From Achromobacter spanius (GTDB lineage: Bacteria; Pseudomonadota; Gammaproteobacteria; Burkholderiales; Burkholderiaceae_B), in NCBI RefSeq assembly GCF_029637605.1, contig NZ_CP121261.1, forward strand, positions 1,550,001-1,614,000: a stretch of 64,000 nt of DNA, in the 5' to 3' direction. Position 1 is the first letter of the stretch; each line of letters starts with the position of its first letter. This document shows positions 56,630-64,000 of the stretch, in pieces. Under the pieces are notes generated by a model. The model was not told where the DNA came from. It searched no databases and saw nothing but the letters and a program-made list of their open reading frames with translations. The position numbers and the translations under genes are program-made.

Positions 56630-57010
56630 CCTCTGGTCTTGCCGCAAGGGTGCTTTCAGCTTGGCAAGCGGATGGCGTGGCGCTACCGCGAACAACCATT
56701 CCAGCGCCCCCAATTTCGCCCACTGCAGATTGGGCATAGACTGAGGTTCGTTCGTCGCCCCCACGTCAGATCCGCCCGATCTTCGCGCAGCGCTTCCCAG
56801 GTGCCGCCCAACACCTCTTGCGTCAAACGCAGGCTTACCCCGGATTCCAGGCGATCAAATGCGCGGATCAAGGGCAGCATCAATTCGAATGTTGGCGCGC
56901 CGCGTGGGATACCGACGATGGCGCACGGCCCAGTTTCACCGCCGCGCGGGACAGGCTGCCGCTGTCCCGGATGGCTTCCAGCAGCGCCAGTTCATTGACC
57001 GTCAACATGT
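56630..57010 (-). pseudogene. degenerate LysR-family regulator gene
   Basis: Reading from 57008 leftward, an ATG starts a clean LysR helix-turn-helix (MLTVNELALLEAIRDSGSLS, then RAPSSVSHAARQ) that breaks off near 56886. The frame changes there and continues directly with effector-domain sequence (MLPLIRAFDRLESGVSLRL, EVLGGTWEALREDRADL). A second shift near 56760 leads to LGALEWLFAVAPRHPLAKL, after which homology stops at the GST gene end. So the linker (perhaps 70 residues) and the C-terminal third are missing and two frames are broken. It is divergent from the SDR gene, whose former regulator it probably was. Confidence 0.8.
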
Positions 57011-57111
57011 GCGATTTCTTCGAACGTGTTCATGCGAAGGATCGTACGACAAAGCGCCAGCCCTGGCGCAACATGGCTGCACCTTATCGAACGACTCCCA
57101 AGGAGATCACC

Positions 57112-57861
57112 ATGAACCGTTTTGAACACAAGACCGTATTGGTTACCGGCGGCACCAGCGGCATCGGCCTGGCGGCGGCGCAAGCCTTCGCGGCAGAAGG
57201 CGCGCGCGTCATCGTCACGGGCCGCGACGAGGCCGCGTTGGAAGCGGCGCGGGTCACCTTGGGCGGCAACGCGCTGGCGGTGCGCAATATTGCAGGCGCC
57301 CCAGGCGCCGCCGCCGCGCTGGCGCAAGCGTTGAAGGACGCGGACGTGCGCCTGGACGCCGTCTTCTTCAACGCCGGCATCGCCAAGTTCGCCACCTTGG
57401 CCGAATCCACCGAAGACCTTTGGGACCAAACCTTCAACACCAATATCAAGGGCGTGTTCTTTCAGTTGCAAGCCCTGGACCCGTTGCTCAACCCGGGCGC
57501 GTCCATCGTGCTGAACGGGTCCATCAGCGCCCACATCGGCATGCCGGCATCCTGCATCTACGGCGCCAGCAAGGCCGCGCTGATCTCCTTGGCCAAGACC
57601 TTGTCGGCGGAATTATTGCCGCGCGGCATCCGCGTGAACGTGGTCAGCCCCGGCCCGATCTCCACCCCCATCTACGGCAAGCTGGGCCTGGACGCGGCAA
57701 ACCTGGAGAAAACCGCCGCCGGCATCCAGGCGCAGATCCCGCTGGGGCGCTTTGGCACGCCGCAGGAATTGGCGTCGACCGTGCTGCACCTGGCCGCGCC
57801 GGAATCCGCGTTCATCGTAGGCACCGAGATCATCGTGGATGGGGGAATGAGTCAGCTTTGA
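57112..57861 (+). CDS. short-chain dehydrogenase/reductase
   Basis: 249 residues from the ATG at 57112 with AAGGAG upstream. The cofactor motif TGGTSGIG occupies residues 12-19, NAG follows at 87-89, and the catalytic Ser/Tyr/Lys appear as GSIS (137-139), Tyr150 and Lys154 in CIYGASKAAL. Arg38 after the second strand (VTGRDE) favours NADPH. The substrate is unknown. The regulator next to it is a pseudogene, so its expression may no longer be controlled. Confidence 0.93.
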   Translation: MNRFEHKTVLVTGGTSGIGLAAAQAFAAEGARVIVTGRDEAALEAARVTLGGNALAVRNIAGAPGAAAALAQALKDADVRLDAVFFNAGIAKFATLAESTEDLWDQTFNTNIKGVFFQLQALDPLLNPGASIVLNGSISAHIGMPASCIYGASKAALISLAKTLSAELLPRGIRVNVVSPGPISTPIYGKLGLDAANLEKTAAGIQAQIPLGRFGTPQELASTVLHLAAPESAFIVGTEIIVDGGMSQL

Positions 57862-57907
57862 CTCATCAGCTTTGACTCATCAGCTTTGACTCATCAGCTT
57901 TGACTCA
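57852..57907. repeat. 14-bp tandem repeat, four copies, over the SDR gene 3' end
   Basis: TCAGCTTTGACTCA occurs at 57852, 57866, 57880 and 57894. The first copy contains the last codons and the TGA stop of the SDR gene, so the repeat arose by copying the gene's 3' end. Half-sites GAGTCA/TGACTC give some hairpin potential. Confidence 0.9.
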
Positions 57908-57925
57908 TCAGCGCTGCCCCCTCTG

Positions 57926-58741
57926 CTACGTCCCGATCGAACGCAACGCGCGCTGACAGATGCGTTCGGTGGCGGCGCCTGTCTTGCCGGCCAGCCAGCG
58001 TGCGCACACCTCACGCACCCATGCCGGCTGGTCTTTGCTGGCGTCGTTCAACCAGTTCGCCACCGAGTCCTGCACATACACCGAGGGGTCCGCGCGCAAC
58101 GGCTCCAATAAGGGCAGCGCCATGGCGGGGTCGGCTTTTAGCGCCGCGATGTGCGCGCACCAGACACCGCGCGGGCGCAGGCATTCGCTGGCAAAGCGGC
58201 GCACGCGCTCGGAAGGGTCTAGGGTCCAGGGCCGCAATGCCTGGATGGCCGCCGGCAGATCCGCCGCCAGGCGCGGGCGCACCGCCAGCCATGCCCATTC
58301 GCGCACGCCGAAATGCGCGTCGTCGGCCAAGGGGCGGATCCGCTCAAGCCGCGCGCGCAAGGGCAAGTCCGGCCTTGCGCCGATGACGAAGCAGGCCCAG
58401 CCGCGCACGGTGTCGGACGCATGCGCGGCAAGCTGTGCTTCGCAATCGGCGCCCAATGCGTCCACCAGGAGTTCGGCGGCCAGCGCCATGCGTTTGGAAA
58501 TTCCCAGCGCTGCCTGCGCCTGCATCCGCGCGATGGCCTCGTGCCCCACTTGCGGCGCCGCCGCCCGCATCAGCGCCGCGAAGTCCACCGCCAGGCATTC
58601 GGTCAGCGTCGTGGCCGGCGCGCCCGCGTTCAACTGCGCCAGCCGCGCGGCGGGAATGTCCTTGACGCCACGCCCGATGGGCTTGGCGGTGGGGGAATTG
58701 GCGGTGCGTGATTTGGCGGCGGGAGATTTGGCTGTACTCAT
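57926..58741 (-). CDS. HEAT-repeat DNA alkylation-repair-like protein
   Basis: 271 residues from the ATG at 58741. After a Ser/Ala/Lys-rich leader the protein is entirely helical repeats, including ARLAQLNAGAPATTLTECLA, VRGWACFVIGARPDLPLRAR and DPSVYVQDSVANWLNDASKD. This resembles the AlkD/AlkC HEAT-like DNA glycosylases that remove N3- and N7-alkylpurines, with Trp and Asp residues in the VQDSVANWLND region as expected near the active groove. The ATG overlaps the MarR stop, so the regulator and this gene are one transcript. Confidence 0.75.
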   Translation of the reverse strand: MSTAKSPAAKSRTANSPTAKPIGRGVKDIPAARLAQLNAGAPATTLTECLAVDFAALMRAAAPQVGHEAIARMQAQAALGISKRMALAAELLVDALGADCEAQLAAHASDTVRGWACFVIGARPDLPLRARLERIRPLADDAHFGVREWAWLAVRPRLAADLPAAIQALRPWTLDPSERVRRFASECLRPRGVWCAHIAALKADPAMALPLLEPLRADPSVYVQDSVANWLNDASKDQPAWVREVCARWLAGKTGAATERICQRALRSIGT

Positions 58742-59268
58742 GACTGCCTCTGCGCGATAGCGGCGCGGCCGGCATCGGTGCCGCGCCAGACGCGCGCCAG
58801 CAATCCGCTTAGTTGTGTCTTGTCCGCCGCGCTCAACTTGCCGAACAGCGACGCGATCCAGGCCGTGTGCTCGTCGAATAATTGCGCCGCCGCCGTCTTG
58901 CCCTTGGGGGTCAAGGTCACCATGATCTTGCGGCGATCGCCCTGGCCCGCCTGGCGCAGCACGTAGCCGTCCCGCGCCAAGCCATCGAGCAGGCCCGTGA
59001 TGGTGGCGCGCGTAACGCCCGCCCCGTCCGCCAACTGATGCGGCGACAAGCCATCGGGCTGCTCGTGCAACAGAAACAGCAACACGAACTTGCCTTCGGA
59101 CAATTGCCGGGGCGCCAGGCGCGCCGCGCAATCGCGGTCGATGGCATTGGCCAGCGACAACAACTGAAAGCACAGTCCGATATCGTCGGCCGAGGCCAGA
59201 CCGCGCCGCGCGGCTTCGTCCAGCAGCGCGTGATGTTTGGGTTCAAGCATGGGGAGATCGGGGGGCAA
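58738..59268 (-). CDS. MarR-family transcriptional regulator
   Basis: 176 residues with the winged helix at about 75-125 (LSPHQLADGAGVTRATITGL, GLARDGYVLRQAGQGDRRKI). The start is probably the TTG at 59268, which has AGGA at good spacing; the ATG at 59250 has none. It is coupled to the HEAT-repeat protein gene and likely represses the pair in response to a small ligand. Confidence 0.88.
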   Translation of the reverse strand: MPPDLPMLEPKHHALLDEAARRGLASADDIGLCFQLLSLANAIDRDCAARLAPRQLSEGKFVLLFLLHEQPDGLSPHQLADGAGVTRATITGLLDGLARDGYVLRQAGQGDRRKIMVTLTPKGKTAAAQLFDEHTAWIASLFGKLSAADKTQLSGLLARVWRGTDAGRAAIAQRQS

Positions 59269-59424
59269 GGCGAGATTCCTGGTTCAATTCAGGGGCAGAT
59301 AGTAAGGCACCTAACTATAAGAGAGCAAGGCGAGGCGTAGGCCGTAGAATTTCCCCGGGATCCAAAGCGAGCCCCCTGCCGCTATCATCCCGATCTTCCC
59401 CCTCCCAGCGATCCGCCCCTCCCG

Positions 59425-60681
59425 ATGATCCCTATCCTTCCTGCCCGTCTGCTGCTTGGCGCGTTGGCACTGGCCGTGTTGGCGCCCTGCGCGGCGCCGG
59501 CCGACGCCGCGTTGCGCACCGTCTACCGGGGCACGCTCGAAGGCGCGGGCGATGTGGTGATGGAACTGGATAGCGAGGCGCCTTCGGGCGGCACATTGAC
59601 GGGCCGATATTTCTATCCGAAGCACGGCGTCGACATTCCCTTGAAGGGCACGCCCGAGGCGTTGACCGAACCTCGCCTGTTTCAGGACCTGGCGCAAGCC
59701 GGCATCGATCCCGACACGCCGGCAGCCGCCGCGGCCACCTGGCAAGGGCGGCGCGACGCCGACGGATATCGCGGACGATGGATCGACGCGCGCACGGGCA
59801 GGCAACGTGCGTTCACGCTGCGCCGCGTGGCCCAGTACGATCCCGACGCGCTGGCGCCCGACAGCGTGCAAGCCGTTACCGACGCGATCAGCGGAGGCAC
59901 GGGCAGCGGGATTGATCGCGGCGTTGGCATCCATGCCACCAACGCCCCGTACGAAACCCTGAAGCTTGCGGGTTTCGCCAAACCCGTCGGCCCCGACAGC
60001 GGCACGGGCGCCGTCGCCTACAGGATGTGGCGCGATCCGCGCACCCGGTTCAGCTACCCGCGCCTGAGCCGCCACCCCGACCCGCGAGTGCTGGCGCGCG
60101 TCAACCACCTGCTTGAACAACGCCATTGGCAGATGAATCTGGCCGCGCTGGCTTGCATGGCGTCGGCCTATACCGACGGCAACCCCGCCGCCGGCACGCT
60201 GGGCAGCTATGACGACGAAGCCATCACCGTGCAGTGGCTGTCGCCCGCGCTGATGACTGTGACCGAGTCTGGCAGTCTGTACTGTGGTGGCGCGCATCCC
60301 GACAACCATTTCGAGCCCTACACCTTTGACCTGCTGCAAGGCGGCTATCTGGATTGGAACCGCGTGCTGAATGCATACGTGCCGGGCGACAACGGATGGC
60401 GCCAGGCAAGCCCCGCCCTGCTTGCGCTGGTGGAGAAAGCCCGCGCGCCGCTGGCCGGCGCAACGATCGAGAACCCGGAAGAGGCATCGCTGAAGGAATG
60501 CTCTGACCTTTGGCCCAGCTATCTGGCCTTGGGCACCCAGGCGCCGGGCGTGCTGACCCTGTCGGTCTCGGGCGTGGGCCACGCGATGGGGGTATGTCTG
60601 GGAACGCACGCAACCGTGCCGTTCAAGGACCTGACGCCGTATCTGGCGCCGGGCGGGCAGGCTTATCTGGTTGGTGAATAG
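59425..60681 (+). CDS. exported protein with DUF3298/RsiV-like C-terminal domain
   Basis: 418 residues. A signal peptide (PARLLLGALALAVLAPCAAP) is followed by a beta-rich N-terminal region with RTVYRGTLEGAGDVVMELDS and a later part with GGAHPDNHFEPYTFDLLQGG, the DUF3298 hallmark, and a closing GVGHAMGVCLGTHATVPFKD. RsiV-type domains bind muramidases or act in envelope sensing. There is no transmembrane anti-sigma part, so it is probably a periplasmic protein. It is alone between the MarR gene and the caspase/hydrolase pair. Confidence 0.75.
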   Translation: MIPILPARLLLGALALAVLAPCAAPADAALRTVYRGTLEGAGDVVMELDSEAPSGGTLTGRYFYPKHGVDIPLKGTPEALTEPRLFQDLAQAGIDPDTPAAAAATWQGRRDADGYRGRWIDARTGRQRAFTLRRVAQYDPDALAPDSVQAVTDAISGGTGSGIDRGVGIHATNAPYETLKLAGFAKPVGPDSGTGAVAYRMWRDPRTRFSYPRLSRHPDPRVLARVNHLLEQRHWQMNLAALACMASAYTDGNPAAGTLGSYDDEAITVQWLSPALMTVTESGSLYCGGAHPDNHFEPYTFDLLQGGYLDWNRVLNAYVPGDNGWRQASPALLALVEKARAPLAGATIENPEEASLKECSDLWPSYLALGTQAPGVLTLSVSGVGHAMGVCLGTHATVPFKDLTPYLAPGGQAYLVGE

Positions 60682-60729
60682 CGGGTTGGTGAACAGCGGG
60701 GTGGTCGCATAGCGGACCGAAGCGCTTGA

Positions 60730-61623
60730 TTACGCCATCAGTGCATCATGAATACGGCGGGCAATGACCGGATCATCCAGGTAGCCCTCGATGCCGTGCT
60801 GATTGCCGGTATGGTTGACGACATCGGTCTTGTTTTCGATTGCCGGGTTGACCCGGAAATTTCGCTGGTCCAGCGGGTACAAGGCCACCACATCGTGCGG
60901 GTCCAGCGCGTTGAACCAGTTGCCCACGCAGACTGGATGTGACACGCCACCCAAGCGGTCACGTATGGCCTTGAGGCCCAGCGGCGAGCCCAATGTAATC
61001 AACATAGGCACGCGCCACCCAGCCTGGGCGGTCGTTTGCCGCAGCATCAGATAGGCGACGATGGTGCCCAGAGAATGGGCAACCACCACCTTGTCCGACG
61101 GGTTGTCGAAGGCGAGGCCTACGCCGCGATGAATGACGGTGCGCACGTTGGTCTTGCGCAAATACATATAGACGTCATGGGTCAGCAGGCCGATCAGCGC
61201 GCCGCCGCCCGGCATGTGCTGGTCGATCGTGCGCAGCACCGCGTGCACCCAGCGCCAATTTTGCACGCCACGCTCGATCACCATCGGCTCGCCGTCGCGT
61301 GGGACGTTGCGGTTGATCTCGTCCTCGCCGATTCGGCAGGCCACGATATATTCATCTAGCAAGTCCAGCAGGAAATCAGAAGCGGCGGCGTCGTCTTGCG
61401 CGCCGCGCACGATGATCTTCGCCGCCGAGTGCTCGTCAACACCGCGCACCAAGTCCCTGAGCGTGTCGCCATAAAAGGGGAACCGGATGCGTTCGACAGG
61501 AATGGGCAGGGACAGCCCGGCTTTGCCCAGCCCCCGCTCCCAGGCGGCGATCCACTCGCGCTTGAGCGTCTCGGAGGCTTGATCGTGTTGCGATCGGCCG
61601 TGGATCAGCACCAGCTCTTTCAT
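60730..61623 (-). CDS. alpha/beta-hydrolase coupled to a caspase-fold protein
   Basis: 297 residues from the ATG at 61623, overlapping the caspase-like gene's stop as ATGA. It starts with the lipase/esterase strand and oxyanion loop (KELVLIHGRSQHD). The nucleophile elbow is VVVAHSLGTIV (Ser184), an acid is likely in NALDPHDVV (Asp241 or 244) and a His in NHTGNQHGIEGYL (271 or 276). No signal peptide or membrane segment. An insertion of about 100 residues separates the second strand from the elbow. A lipase, esterase or serine-peptidase activity is plausible; the substrate is unknown. Confidence 0.82.
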   Translation of the reverse strand: MKELVLIHGRSQHDQASETLKREWIAAWERGLGKAGLSLPIPVERIRFPFYGDTLRDLVRGVDEHSAAKIIVRGAQDDAAASDFLLDLLDEYIVACRIGEDEINRNVPRDGEPMVIERGVQNWRWVHAVLRTIDQHMPGGGALIGLLTHDVYMYLRKTNVRTVIHRGVGLAFDNPSDKVVVAHSLGTIVAYLMLRQTTAQAGWRVPMLITLGSPLGLKAIRDRLGGVSHPVCVGNWFNALDPHDVVALYPLDQRNFRVNPAIENKTDVVNHTGNQHGIEGYLDDPVIARRIHDALMA

Positions 61624-63512
61624 AAGGTCGGCGCCGACATCGAGTAGGCCTCGGCCTGTCCGGTGGAAGGCTCCAGCCACCCCGCCAGGCGCTGCATCCC
61701 TTGCGGCGAGTAATGCGCCCACAACTGGCCGGTGTCGTACTGGCGCAGGCTGCGCAATTCGGCCGGTAGCGCATGCCCCAAGGCGTCCATCAAAACCCAT
61801 CCGGTTGAAAGCAAGGGCGTGGCCGGCATGAAATCAGTGGGCGTGTAGGGCCGGCGCAGCAGGTCGCGCGACAGCAATGCCAGATCAAACAGGTGGACGC
61901 CCAAACGCTGGAACATGTAGTCGCGCAGCGCGCGGATACGGTCAATGTCACCGATTTCGCGGTAGGCGTAGGCTGCGTAAAGGGCCAGGGCGGGATCCAG
62001 GAATTGCAGCTTGGCCATGCGCTCGTCCAAGGCCTGCGCGCTGGCCTGGTCGACTTCAAATACGTTTTGCTTGGCGGCTTCCGCCACCACGGCGCGCAGC
62101 CACTGAAGCTGGCGCATATCGTCGGTGTCGGCCTGGGCGTACAGCGGGTCGTAGTGCAGCGCGACGCGTTCTTCGGCGTCCCATCTCAGCGTGGCGACAC
62201 ATCCGTTGAAAAGGGGGACCAGCAAACCCGAGCCGTCGTGCAGCTGCACCAATGCCTGCTTGGGCGTCCAGAGATCCGGGAATTGCCAGGAGTCGTACAC
62301 GACGATGTCCTGGCCGCCGTTCGCGCCGACCGTGCCGAAGCCGGCCTTGATGGCGCCGTCGTACTCCAGGCACGTTACGGTTAGCACCCGTTGCCCGATC
62401 GCGACCAGACCGGATGCCTCCAGCTCGGGAATGCCCAGGCCAAGCGCCCAAGTCGCCTTTTGAAGCACGCCCCGGGCTTGTTCGCCCAGGACATCGAGCG
62501 ACGGAATTTCCAGGTTGGCCTCGTCCAGCGAATGACGAAGCACATGGCTGACCAAGCCTTCCGCCGATAACAGCGACAGGCCGGGCGAACCCAAGGCGGG
62601 CGCACCGGACGGCGCATGCCCGTCTCCTGACGCTCCGTCTTTGCTTGCCTGCCCCTTGGCGTCCGGGAGCCCGCTGTTGGAACCGTCGCCGAAGAACGCA
62701 CCCAGGTTTCCGAGCGGCCCATCGCCCGTCTGGGAAACTCTGGGATCAAATCGCGCCAGCCACGCTTCTTCGTCCGACAGGATGTACGCGTCGGGATCCT
62801 GGTTGATGATCGGAGAAAAGCCATGCGCGAGCAGATACTCGGGCACAAGCGTCTTCAACGCCATTTTCAATGGCCGCGGCCGAATGAAGCCGGCCGTAGC
62901 CACCTGGGGCTTCGCGCCGCGAAGCACCTCGAACAGCACCTCGGTGTAAACGGCCTTGTACACATCGTTGGCGCCAACCCGAACGGGTACTTCCCGTGCC
63001 GGCGCACCCAACCTGGTAGCGTAGAAGACATCGACCCAGGACGAGTCGTTCGCATCATTCGAATTCGGAAATATGCCCGCGCCGTGCAACTTCGTTTGGG
63101 CCACGTCTTTCGACACGGTGCGGCACGCGTCTGAAATGAACACCACATGGCGCACGCTGCCACGTTGCGCCGCTTCATGACTGACTGCCAGGTTGACGGC
63201 GGCATTCAGGTCATTGGGGGCATCCGACAAGTGCCAGAACTCCGCGCGGCCATCCATGGATCCGTGTCCGGAGAAATAAACAATCAACTGCTCCACCGGG
63301 TCCTGCTCAACAAAGTGCCGGACCCAACGGTAAATCTCATGGGTCGTCACGGGTTCGCCCGCACCGTCCGTGATGCGGACGATGCGGTCTGCCGGGATGC
63401 CCTGCCCGCGCGCCCATTGCTCCATCAGATCCACGGCGCTTTCCACCGCTTCCAGCCGGCCCAAGCGGCCGCGCGTTTCGCTGACGCCGATAAGAACGAT
63501 TGCCCGATCCAT
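61620..63512 (-). CDS. caspase-fold (C14) protease with large C-terminal domain
   Basis: 630 residues from the ATG at 63512 with AAGG upstream. The caspase/metacaspase domain is at about 1-250: strand RAIVLIGVSETRG, catalytic His83 in VYFSGHGSMDG and Cys130 in VVFISDACRTV, both intact. A Gly/Ser-rich linker (about 295-335, including GDGSNSGLPDAKGQ) leads to a 290-residue C-terminal region of unknown type (VTCLEYDGAIKAG, FPDLWTPKQALVQL, helical end). There is no signal peptide. Bacterial caspase-like proteins often act as proteolytic switches in conflict or cell-death systems; the coupled hydrolase would be a natural partner or target. Confidence 0.85.
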   Translation of the reverse strand: MDRAIVLIGVSETRGRLGRLEAVESAVDLMEQWARGQGIPADRIVRITDGAGEPVTTHEIYRWVRHFVEQDPVEQLIVYFSGHGSMDGRAEFWHLSDAPNDLNAAVNLAVSHEAAQRGSVRHVVFISDACRTVSKDVAQTKLHGAGIFPNSNDANDSSWVDVFYATRLGAPAREVPVRVGANDVYKAVYTEVLFEVLRGAKPQVATAGFIRPRPLKMALKTLVPEYLLAHGFSPIINQDPDAYILSDEEAWLARFDPRVSQTGDGPLGNLGAFFGDGSNSGLPDAKGQASKDGASGDGHAPSGAPALGSPGLSLLSAEGLVSHVLRHSLDEANLEIPSLDVLGEQARGVLQKATWALGLGIPELEASGLVAIGQRVLTVTCLEYDGAIKAGFGTVGANGGQDIVVYDSWQFPDLWTPKQALVQLHDGSGLLVPLFNGCVATLRWDAEERVALHYDPLYAQADTDDMRQLQWLRAVVAEAAKQNVFEVDQASAQALDERMAKLQFLDPALALYAAYAYREIGDIDRIRALRDYMFQRLGVHLFDLALLSRDLLRRPYTPTDFMPATPLLSTGWVLMDALGHALPAELRSLRQYDTGQLWAHYSPQGMQRLAGWLEPSTGQAEAYSMSAPTL

Positions 63513-63598
63513 GCCGTCTCGCCTTGACGCGCCGTGCGCGCCTGTGCCCAAGCCTTTACCCGGATGCGGGTCTTTCAACCCGGCCGCCGCAAAGGTTA

Positions 63599-63617
63599 CG
63601 CCCGGGGTCGCCGGGCG
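63599..63617 (-). terminator. possible hairpin after the TRAP permease gene
   Basis: CGCCCGG (63599-63605) and CCGGGCG (63611-63617) form a 7-bp stem with a 5-nt loop, 50 bases beyond the TRAP permease stop on the minus strand. There is no real T-run, so this is a weak call. Confidence 0.3.
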
Positions 63618-63666
63618 CACAATGATGCATGGGCACCGGGTAGCACACGCTGCCCCGGCGCTGCGC

Positions 63667-64000
63667 TTAGCGGTACAGCACCGTCGGCAGCCACATCCCG
63701 ATTTCCGGGAACATGTACAGCAGGAAGATCGCCACGATCTGGATGCCCATGAACGGCATCATGCCCAGGAAAATCTGATTCAGCGTGACATGCGGCGGCG
63801 ATACCCCTTTCAGGTAGAACGCCGACATGGCGACGGGCGGCGACAAGAACGCGGTTTGCAGGTTCAGCGCCACCAGCAGGCCGAAGAACAAGGGGTCGAT
63901 GCCGAAGGTGTTCAGAAGCGGCACGAAGATGGGCATGAAGATCACGATGATCTCGGTCCATTCCAAGGGCCAGCCCAGCAGGAAAATAATGGCCTGCGCC
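63667..64000 (-). CDS. TRAP transporter large permease (DctM family), C-terminal part only
   Basis: The frame is open from the window edge to a stop at 63667-63669, giving about 110 residues, so the N-terminal three quarters lie outside. Features fit DctM proteins: IIFLLGWPLEWTEI, the proline-rich loop IFMPIFVPLLNTFGIDP, and the final spans LNLQTAFLSPPVAMSAFYLK and GIQIVAIFLLYMFP. TRAP systems import organic acids with Na+ using a periplasmic binding protein. The small permease and binding protein are not in the window. Confidence 0.85.
   Translation of the reverse strand, partial: AQAIIFLLGWPLEWTEIIVIFMPIFVPLLNTFGIDPLFFGLLVALNLQTAFLSPPVAMSAFYLKGVSPPHVTLNQIFLGMMPFMGIQIVAIFLLYMFPEIGMWLPTVLYR

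Overview
The window is high-GC bacterial chromosome with short intergenic gaps. Its gene content (ImuB/DnaE2 cassette, many LysR/GntR/IclR regulators, several ABC uptake operons, a TRAP transporter, an RND pump) fits a soil or opportunistic betaproteobacterium of the Alcaligenaceae, Achromobacter/Bordetella-like. That placement is inferred from protein character and base composition, not from a marker gene. No rRNA, tRNA, CRISPR array, integrase or transposase gene was recognised.

Layout. 1-4130: end of imuB and complete dnaE2 (SOS translesion synthesis). 4263-5763: a coupled pair of unknown genes and an I78-type inhibitor lipoprotein. 5838-11757 (minus): LysR regulator, polar amino-acid ABC transporter, aminotransferase and RraA/HMG-aldolase-like protein, read as one uptake-and-catabolism unit. 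11917-14470: orphan ParB-like protein, Lon-substrate-domain protein, AhpD-like protein and VOC protein. 14603-18767: IclR regulator divergent from a GMC oxidoreductase and an MHS-type transporter. 18778-25443: RND tripartite efflux operon with a divergent TetR regulator. 25444-26454: aldo/keto reductase.

26475-38624 is the most structured part. A GntR-controlled catabolic cluster (class-V aminotransferase and beta-lactamase-fold hydrolase on one side; Dpp-type ABC transporter and M20 peptidase on the other) is bracketed by members of one repeat family. There are three copies on the left. On the right there is a tandem array of seven full 190-bp units plus partial ends, each full unit able to form a perfect 19-bp-stem hairpin. 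At both outer edges the repeat supplies the stop codon of the neighbouring gene.

38620-46375: TetR regulator, small envelope proteins, DUF523 protein, AraC regulator, a NYN/LOTUS RNA-processing-type protein and an orphan MotA/MotB-like pair. 46539-50865: an ECF42-type sigma factor with two YCII/DGPF proteins and a VOC protein, interrupted by a FitAB-type toxin-antitoxin pair, followed by an AraC regulator. 50947-59268: DMT and MFS transporters, LysR regulators, DUF169 protein, GST, a decayed LysR gene beside an SDR gene, and a MarR/HEAT-repeat (alkylation-repair-like) pair. 59425-64000: a DUF3298-like secreted protein, then a translationally coupled caspase-fold protein and alpha/beta hydrolase (the best candidate for an undescribed effector system here), and the C-terminal end of a TRAP large permease.
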